Of a stretch of DNA of 64,000 nt, positions 58,495 to 64,000 are shown in pieces; position 1 is the stretch's first letter, and each line of letters begins with the position of its first letter. Source of the DNA: Magicicada septendecula (lineage: Eukaryota; Arthropoda; Insecta; Hemiptera; Cicadidae). The notes beneath the pieces are model-generated. The model was not told where the DNA came from and searched no databases. It was given only the letters and a program-made list of their open reading frames with translations. A program made the position numbers and the translations under genes. The DNA is taken from assembly GCA_034769895.1 (NCBI GenBank), contig CM068370.1, positions 40,877,844-40,941,843 on the forward strand, written 5' to 3'.

Positions 58495-59077
58495 TGTTAC
58501 GACGGTCTACTCGATCGTCGTAGGTACAGTGGAAACAAAATAAGTACAAGACACCAATTTAGTCACTAATCACACCTTTAATTGTTATAGTAAAACAGTT
58601 CGTAATTAACAACACAGTGTCTACAACAAATCAAATGAAAATTGTTCATACACAATAAAATGTCCACTAATATTAAAACTCAACTGTATTACAATTATAC
58701 CGTCCGAATATAAAACGCAACACTTCACTAATAACTACTTGAACGTACACCCTAATAACTCGAACCGCTCTGTAAATATATCGCACTAACACTCTCGAAC
58801 CGCACAGTCAAAAATCTCGCATTGAACTGAAAACTACGGCCGCGACGCGATGTATTTATAGTTACGCTCACACACCAGAAGCTTCCAAACTGCGTCTTAT
58901 CTCTCGCGAACTACGTAATTGCTACGGCCTTGACACAGTCCGAGCGCCCGAGCGAGGCCTGGCACAGTCGAGAAAATTCTCGCAAAATGCGTCTAGTAGC
59001 ACGTACACCGCACGCTTACGTCGAGATCTTTCTGGCGCATTCGATAAACGCGTAGATTGTTCTATGCTGTCGTAGCA
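58495..59077 (-). repeat. 3' LTR (583 bp) of the gag-protease element
   Basis: In minus sense TGCTACGACAGCATAG ... GACCGTCGTAACA. The gag-protease frame runs on into it before meeting a stop at 58922-58924. Confidence 0.95.
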
Positions 59078-61108
59078 CTGCCCCCTCCTTAAGCCTGTTC
59101 GTCCCGAACTGGCAAAGCGTCTTCGAAGTAATACTCGACCAGGCGATCTAGGTGGCCATCCTTGCGAAGGATAATTTTCCCGTTCTTCGAATTCAGTCTC
59201 GTGTGATCCGAACATCACGTTCCCAGGAATGCGAATCTTTCGCGCAACCACTAGCTTCACTGGAATCACTCTCGTTGCGTCATGTACTAATGACCTAAAT
59301 ACCACTGGCTGATCCAAGTTTGTTTGGTTCTCGTCAACAACCTCTTGCATAACCTCATCTTCAGCCACTTTACCCTCGGCCGCTTCTATCAGCTCAGGAA
59401 CAAGCAAGAGTTTTGTCTCGACACCCATAGTTGGCCCTCCAATCACTTCTTTTGTTGTTATACTTATTTGTACTTCCTCTGCTAGTTCTTCCTCCATTTC
59501 CGCTTGCAACAGGGAGGTTTCCTCTTGACCAGACTTGTTGACTTTTTCTTCGACTATTGCCACTCGCTTAATCGAATGGTTGGTAGACCCTGTCGTTTTA
59601 GCCATGGAAAGCTTTATCTCCTCTTGGCCGACACACAGGACATTCTCTCTTAAGTCCACAACGAATCCGTAGGCATTCATAATGTCCGTGCCAAGAATCA
59701 CTTCATCGACAATGTCTGCAACGAGCATTTGGTGGCTAAACTCGAGAAGACCCAGGCGTACACGTACGTCTACCTTTCCTAGCACCTTGACGGGGCTTCC
59801 AGTCACAGTCTGTATTGTACAAGAGCTAATTAGAGGATGGCGGTTACAGACTAAGTCAGGGCGCACAATGGACACTGTTGCGCCCGTGTCAACTGTAAAT
59901 GATGTTGGTTTACCATCCGCAAATCCATTAACAATCAAGTTTCCACTGATCTTATGTAGCGTGGAAACTGTGTGCTGTTCTGGGCCTTTACTTCTCCAAT
60001 TGGTGCGATCAGTCTCTTCTCTCGGTATCTTCTTCTCCCAACAGTCTACCTGTAGATGACCACATTTTCCACAGTTGTAACACTTCGGTCTTCTGTTTTT
60101 GTCCTTTGGTTCGAAAGATCGTTGTGGTGCTGCTGACTTCTTAAACTGTTGTTTCTGAATCGTCTCTTTATGCCGTCCACTATGACGATACTGTGGTATT
60201 GGATCCGTTTGGCTACAACGTGATGGCATATTTTTTTTAATGTAGGTCGCCGACTTGGCAGCTTCAAAACGGAGAGCATGAACAAGAGCGTCTGATTTAT
60301 TATCATGCTGAGCCATTCTTAACACTTGTTGTAACTGATGATCTCTGATACCGTCAATAAACATAATGAGAGAAATCCACTTCCGGAAGTCCTCCGATTC
60401 TTCGGGATAAGCCAATCTCATCAGTCGGTCGATATTCGCTTCAAACTCTTGAAGGCTCTCCCCTGAACGCTGTCGCCTCGCTTTAAGTTGTTCACGGTAC
60501 ACTTCGCACAAATGCTGGTCACCGTACCGTAATTCCAGAGCTTTAGTTAATTCGGCATAGACGTTCTGACTGTTAGATGGCACTTTGTGTATTACCTCTG
60601 CGGCAGGTCCTTTTAACGCAAGAATGAGTGAGAGGCCTTTCTCTTCTTCCGTCCAGTTAGTTAAGCAAGCGGCAGCTTCAAATTGGCGATGATAAGTTGC
60701 CCAGTGGGTGCTTCCATTAAACGACGGGGCCTTTGCAAAAACTGACCCTACTTCAGTTAATAGCGTTCTTTGATTTCTCTGATATTTTGAATCTTCTAAG
60801 CTTGACATACTTGTTTTCATAGTTGACACAGATTTTTCTATTTCAGATATTCTGTCAACTTGTTTGTTCAGCTCACCTTGTAACAGGACAAATTTTGCAG
60901 TGGTATCCTCTTGTACGAACGTCTTAACGTCGTCTGCTTGACGGCTAAATTCGTTTTTTCGTCCCTCTGGTATTTCATTTTCACGATTACGTTTTTCGTC
61001 TTGTCGTTTTTCTGCTTCTTCTCTTTCCTGTCTTCGTTCTTCTTTTTCTTGTTTCTGACTTTGCTGTAGCATTGCTCGGAATGCTTCTATCATCTGACTG
61101 GTATCCAT
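58922..61108 (-). CDS. Gag-protease polyprotein of a Ty3-type element, fused to LTR-encoded tail (728 aa)
   Basis: ATG at 61106-61108. Residues 15-110: Glu/Arg/Lys-rich, partly coiled coil. About 120-290: retrotransposon Gag (capsid) domain (FAKAPSFNGSTHWATYHRQF; RQRSGESLQEFEANIDRLMR). C343-C356: zinc knuckle CYNCGKCGHLQVDC (CX2CX4HX4C), which packages RNA. Then an aspartic protease with active site VDTGATVSIV (D407, Ala in the usual Ser/Ala slot) and flap/ILGTDIMNAYG. An acidic linker follows to about 660. The last ~70 residues come from a different frame of the integrase end and from the LTR itself, a by-product of the internal deletion. No RT. The family normally continues into pol here. 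Confidence 0.93.
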   Translation of the reverse strand: MDTSQMIEAFRAMLQQSQKQEKEERRQEREEAEKRQDEKRNRENEIPEGRKNEFSRQADDVKTFVQEDTTAKFVLLQGELNKQVDRISEIEKSVSTMKTSMSSLEDSKYQRNQRTLLTEVGSVFAKAPSFNGSTHWATYHRQFEAAACLTNWTEEEKGLSLILALKGPAAEVIHKVPSNSQNVYAELTKALELRYGDQHLCEVYREQLKARRQRSGESLQEFEANIDRLMRLAYPEESEDFRKWISLIMFIDGIRDHQLQQVLRMAQHDNKSDALVHALRFEAAKSATYIKKNMPSRCSQTDPIPQYRHSGRHKETIQKQQFKKSAAPQRSFEPKDKNRRPKCYNCGKCGHLQVDCWEKKIPREETDRTNWRSKGPEQHTVSTLHKISGNLIVNGFADGKPTSFTVDTGATVSIVRPDLVCNRHPLISSCTIQTVTGSPVKVLGKVDVRVRLGLLEFSHQMLVADIVDEVILGTDIMNAYGFVVDLRENVLCVGQEEIKLSMAKTTGSTNHSIKRVAIVEEKVNKSGQEETSLLQAEMEEELAEEVQISITTKEVIGGPTMGVETKLLLVPELIEAAEGKVAEDEVMQEVVDENQTNLDQPVVFRSLVHDATRVIPVKLVVARKIRIPGNVMFGSHETEFEERENYPSQGWPPRSPGRVLLRRRFASSGRTGLRRGQCYDSIEQSTRLSNAPERSRRKRAVYVLLDAFCENFLDCARPRSGARTVSRP
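59078..59093 (-). other. Polypurine tract
   Basis: CTTAAGGAGGGGGCAG in minus sense, identical to 2981-2996, directly before the 3' LTR. Confidence 0.85.
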
Positions 61109-61177
61109 TTTTTTAATTAATTACGAACTACACTCGTCTTGTACAAAGTGTCCACTGTTTCCACTGTTAACCGTTCT

Positions 61178-61195
61178 ATCCCAGTTCTGACACCA
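61178..61195 (-). other. Primer-binding site, tRNA-Leu type
   Basis: In minus sense TGGTGTCAGAACTGGGAT, one base inside the 5' LTR. It is complementary, with about one mismatch as I recall the sequence, to the 3' end of a tRNA-Leu including CCA. Confidence 0.65.
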
Positions 61196-61196
61196 C

Positions 61197-61779
61197 TGTT
61201 ACGACGGTCTACTCGATCGTCGTAGGTACAGTGGAAACAAAATAAGTAAAAGACACCAATTAAGTCACTAATCACACCTTTAATTGTTATAGTAAAACAG
61301 TTCGTAATTAACAACACAGTGTCTACAACAAATCAAATGAAAATTGTTCATAAGCAATAAAATGTCCACTAATATTAAAACTCAACTGTATTATAATTAT
61401 ACCGTCCGAATATAAAACGCAACACTTCACTAATAACTACTTGAACGTACACCCTAATAACTCGAACCGCTCTGTAAATATATCGCACTAATACTCTCGA
61501 ACCGCACAGTCAAAAATCTCGCATTGAACTGAAAACTACGGCCGCGACGCGATGTATTTATAGTTACGCTCACACACCAGAAGCTTCCAAACTGCGTCTT
61601 ATCTCTCGCGAACTACGTAATTGCTACGGCCTTGACACAGTCCGAGCGCCCGAGCGAGGCCTGGCACAGTCGAGAAAATTCTCGCAAAATGCGTCTAGTA
61701 GCACGTACACCGCACGCTTACGTCGAGATCTTTCTGGCGCATTCGATAAACGCGTAGATTGTTCTATGCTGTCGTAGCA
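61197..61779 (-). repeat. 5' LTR (583 bp) of the gag-protease element
   Basis: Same length as the 3' LTR. TATAAATA (minus) at 61555-61562 and initiator TCAGTT (minus) at 61527-61532 would start the genomic transcript. Confidence 0.95.
61527..61562 (-). promoter_or_regulatory. LTR core promoter of the gag-protease element
   Basis: TATAAATA and TCAGTT with the same spacing as in the copy at 3214-3249; intact in both LTRs. Confidence 0.65.
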
Positions 61780-61783
61780 ATAG

Positions 61784-62470
61784 CAATGCTGCTCCAATAA
61801 TTATGACGGTAAAGCCACCGGCATAGCGAATAGATTGTTCGTTTCGTGATTGTTGCTTTTCTTGCTGTATCTCTTAGATATCATTAATAAGTCGGTTCAG
61901 TACCAGCCGAGTTGGTTATTGTCATCGAAGTCGTTGTGTATCCCATGCAGTACTTCGTCGATATTCAATTCTGTAACATCTGAAATCTTCATGTGAGTGA
62001 CATTATTTGTTAAAATTTTAGCTTTGAATGGACTAATCAAAGAGGATATTGGTGGTTCAATCATGATAGGCTTAGTAAGGTTATATATACTTCGTCCATA
62101 GGTATGTGGTAATAAGGTAAAATATTTGGAATATATATGACAATGGTGTGGATTAAGAACTCCTCTCTCCTTAAGAATCTCGGTCTTAGTGTCTTGATCG
62201 CATCTCCAGGTAACTCGTATCGGTTCTGGTGTACTATATATCCACGCATCCTTGTTCGGCATCTGATGTAGAATTGGACGGCTGAAATTCTGTATAACCT
62301 TCTTCTCACATTGAACACGAGCACTGCTGGTCTCTCCAACAAATAATGCATAGATACAACTGTCGTTATGGTACGAATACAAAGGTATATTGGCTGGACA
62401 CACACTATACTTGGAACCTCTGCACAGAATTACATCTTTGTGTGTAAGTTCAACATACTCTTGTCCGCAT
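61784..62470 (-). pseudogene. Envelope gene, ectodomain and membrane-anchor part (old viral copy)
   Basis: The minus-strand open stretch 61897-62403, readable back to about 62465, has a Cys-containing ectodomain (YSVCPANIPLY, SSARVQCEKKV, RVTWRCDQD) and ends near a stop/frameshift at 61895. In another frame 61784-61890 encodes a polar juxtamembrane helix and the hydrophobic run GGFTVIIIGAALLL, a membrane anchor. It is the downstream subunit of an errantivirus-type (F-like) envelope. Frameshifted and split by the nested element, so not functional. Confidence 0.72.
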
Positions 62471-62608
62471 TTTAGTTAATGCTAAGTACTCAGTATTGCT
62501 CTTTACATATATAAACTTATTGATAGAAGGTTCTCTATACGACAAGGACTTTACAGAATACAAGTCTAGTCATCTGTTTTCTGTTTTTAAAGGAATTTCT
62601 ATAATCAG
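62471..62608. other. Decayed part of the env region
   Basis: No open frame; AT-rich, with several stops in all minus frames. Confidence 0.4.
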
Positions 62609-62842
62609 TTAGAAATATATTCCATTGATTTCTTTATTGTTATGCAAACTATCACTCTGTATTTTATCTAATTCACTGATCTTCGAACTAAATGTCTCAA
62701 GATCATCATTATCCATAGTACCAAATAATATTTTCATAGCTGAACCAATAGCATTTATTGCTCCACGCTTCTTACGTGTTTCAGGTAACATAGATTTTAG
62801 ACTACTTATTTCTATTTTTAACATATTTTCGACAGTACACAA
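62609..62842 (-). pseudogene. Envelope fragment with furin site and fusion peptide (old viral copy)
   Basis: The minus-strand frame has RKKRGAINAIGSAMKILFG: a basic RxKR furin-type cleavage site followed at once by a Gly/Ala-rich hydrophobic stretch and Asp/Glu-rich heptads. This is the arrangement at the subunit junction of insect errantivirus envelopes and baculovirus F proteins. No ATG opens it; the frame stops at 62609. Remnant only. Confidence 0.8.
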
Positions 62843-62916
62843 GTGACTGACTTCGAGTTAATGGAGTCCTTGGCTCGCTAAAGGAATAATCGCTGTTGTA
62901 TGAAAAACAATAATAA

Positions 62917-63126
62917 TTACATACGTGGTAATCTAGGTCGAAGGTTGTAAGATGAAGATGGAGATTCAGACAAGGATATTGGTCGATTAGGATGCCATTC
63001 AGGATCGTTAGGTGTAGGTGGTGAAGGTGGAGATAGTGCTAAACTATCTTCAAATTCAATAGGTGTAATGTCTAAAATAGGTTCATCTTCTTTTTCAATC
63101 GTTACTATACGCATCGGTCTCCCCAC
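62917..63126 (-). pseudogene. Pol C-terminal tail remnant
   Basis: Frame with a Pro/Ser-rich acidic linker (SPPSPPTPNDPEWHPNRP) and SSSYNLRPRLPRM. The YNLRPR motif commonly ends the integrase/Pol protein of gypsy-like elements. It lies just upstream of env in minus sense, as in errantiviruses. Confidence 0.6.
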
Positions 63127-63320
63127 TACTTGTCCCTCGGTTAAAACATTCGTATCGCAAGCTTCATTGTCATCAAACCTTGACCCTGTACTTGATTCGT
63201 TATCACTATGTTCAAATGTAACAGCTGTTTTTTTTTGTGCGTTGCTGACTCCGTGGTTTCTTATCTCAACCTATACCACGACAGGAGATAGGTATGTCTG
63301 CTTAACGCATCACAATTTGC
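63127..63320 (-). other. Deletion junction between RT and Pol tail
   Basis: The RT frame is lost after its LASG motif at about 63320. Only about 200 bp separate it from the Pol tail, so the rest of RT, RNase H and integrase (over 2 kb in intact relatives) has been deleted. Confidence 0.6.
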
Positions 63321-64000
63321 CACTAGCCAAATCTAGCGTAGTAAAATATTTAGAATTTCCCAAACAATCTAACGTCTCAACAATATTTGGTAACGGATAA
63401 GCATCCCCTTTTGTTATACTATTTAACGCTCTATAATCAACACAAAACCTGTACTTAGGTATACCGTCTGGACTCTTTTCGGAACTATCATAACTGGACT
63501 ACTCCACGGTGAGTTTGAAGGTTTTATTACATCTTTCTCTAACATCTCGGTTATATGACTCTGTATCACACTCTTCATAGACTCAGGAAGGTTTCTTTTT
63601 AATCGGTAAACTATCACCAGTATGTATTTTATGCTTTATATCTATAAGACACCCTCTATGCTCCGGATCCTCATGGAACAAATCTCTATACTTTAATAAC
63701 ACTGGTTTCAAAACTTCACTGTCACTCTCAGACAAGTGCTTTAATTTCCCTAATATTAATTCATCAATATTCTCATTACTACCAAAATTATCATGTTTAT
63801 TATGTTTCTCATGTTCTAGAACATCAACAACTCTTACACTTCCATAAACTTCAGGCTGGTATTTCTCTGCCAGACCTAATGTAATTCCCTTTTGAATTAC
63901 AAGTGGTTCTCCACTACAATTAACAACTTTAACAACTACATTGTTATCGGTGTCTACAGTACTCAGTACACAGGCAACTCTTATACCCTGCACATCTAAT
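63320..64000 (-). pseudogene. Ty3/errantivirus Pol: protease-RT linker and start of RT, frameshifted
   Basis: The open frame from the window edge to 63583 encodes the connector before RT: VSHxI-like segments, GEPLVIQKGITLGLAEKY, then KYRDLFHEDPEHRGC and IKHKIHTGDSLPIKK. After a frameshift near 63590: [38 protein letters not shown], then, after another shift near 63465, [20 protein letters not shown] and [10 protein letters not shown]. These are RT fingers motifs 1-3 of Ty3-type elements. The palm with the catalytic YxDD is deleted. The frame is open to the right edge, so the upstream protease is outside. Confidence 0.88.

Larger units (their letters stand above)
58491..61783 (-). mobile_element. 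Young gag-protease LTR retrotransposon (3285 bp) nested in env, TSD ATAG
   Basis: Two LTRs of exactly 583 bp (58495-59077 and 61197-61779) differ at about six positions. ATAG flanks both ends (58491-58494, 61780-61783). Minus sense: LTR, tRNA-Leu-type primer-binding site, gag-protease frame, polypurine tract, LTR. RT, RNase H and most of integrase are missing; the last bases before the polypurine tract encode, in another frame, the same integrase end as at 2900-2985. An internally deleted Ty3-type element that must have used enzymes from an intact relative. Confidence 0.95.

Overview
This is a window of an animal nuclear genome, most likely an insect with a large, AT-rich, transposon-filled genome. 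Four things point that way: a spliced animal gene with GT/AG introns; vertumnana-like mariners, pogo/Tigger and hAT transposons; Ty3-type LTR elements with an errantivirus-like envelope; and tRNA-derived SINEs and long CA microsatellites. No bacterial features are visible. I cannot name the species from sequence alone.

Host gene. The only host gene I can support is a TDRD3 orthologue (Tudor domain-containing 3) on the + strand. Eight internal coding exons are visible: 4392-4622, 8307-8472, 8585-8813, 20904-21148, 21692-21835, 22373-22515, 28838-28948 and 52735-52837. They total 1372 nt, about 457 codons, and every junction keeps the reading frame. In order they encode a UBA domain, an RGG/GGR-rich segment with an LFDFLED motif, a low-complexity Asn/Arg/Ser region, a Tudor domain split over two exons, and a Gly-rich piece. 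The N-terminal (OB-fold) exons and the terminal exon are outside the window or unrecognised. The introns are very large because they are packed with mobile elements.

Layout. 1-4391: a gag-like gene (minus), then the 3' end (integrase tail plus LTR) of a Ty3 element. 4623-8306: a TIR element, a LINE tail, a huge CA tract, a 124-bp-arm palindrome, an unclassified repeat and a SINE. 8814-20903: an intact mariner (10595-11929), a transposase relic, and a gag-only LTR retrotransposon with a 4-bp target duplication (13283-20707). 22516-28837: a dead mariner and a nest of three pogo/Tigger elements lying between the two halves of the Tudor domain. 28949-52734: a hAT element whose ends and perfect 8-bp target duplication (TCCATGAC) lie 18.2 kb apart. 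Inside it sit an almost complete Tigger, an inverted-module satellite array and a second, ZMYM-like hAT that itself cut the array. It is followed by LINE, SINE, mariner and Tigger fragments. 52838-56737: a Tigger starting 23 bp after an exon, a CA/GA tract, and a second copy of the unclassified repeat cut by a LINE. 56738-64000: an endogenous errantivirus-like element (minus; 3' LTR, env and pol remnants). Its env is split by a young gag-protease LTR element (58495-61779; 583-bp LTRs about 99% alike; TSD ATAG).

How they work together. TDRD3 is the only cellular function. The rest is a layered record of transposition, readable from target duplications and interrupted repeats. The most promising material for new description is the inverted-module satellite/foldback-like system (36.7-40.7 kb plus 46.3 kb), the gag-only LTR family with a conserved YDDGG carboxyl end, and hammerhead-like motifs in the 6.3-kb palindrome.
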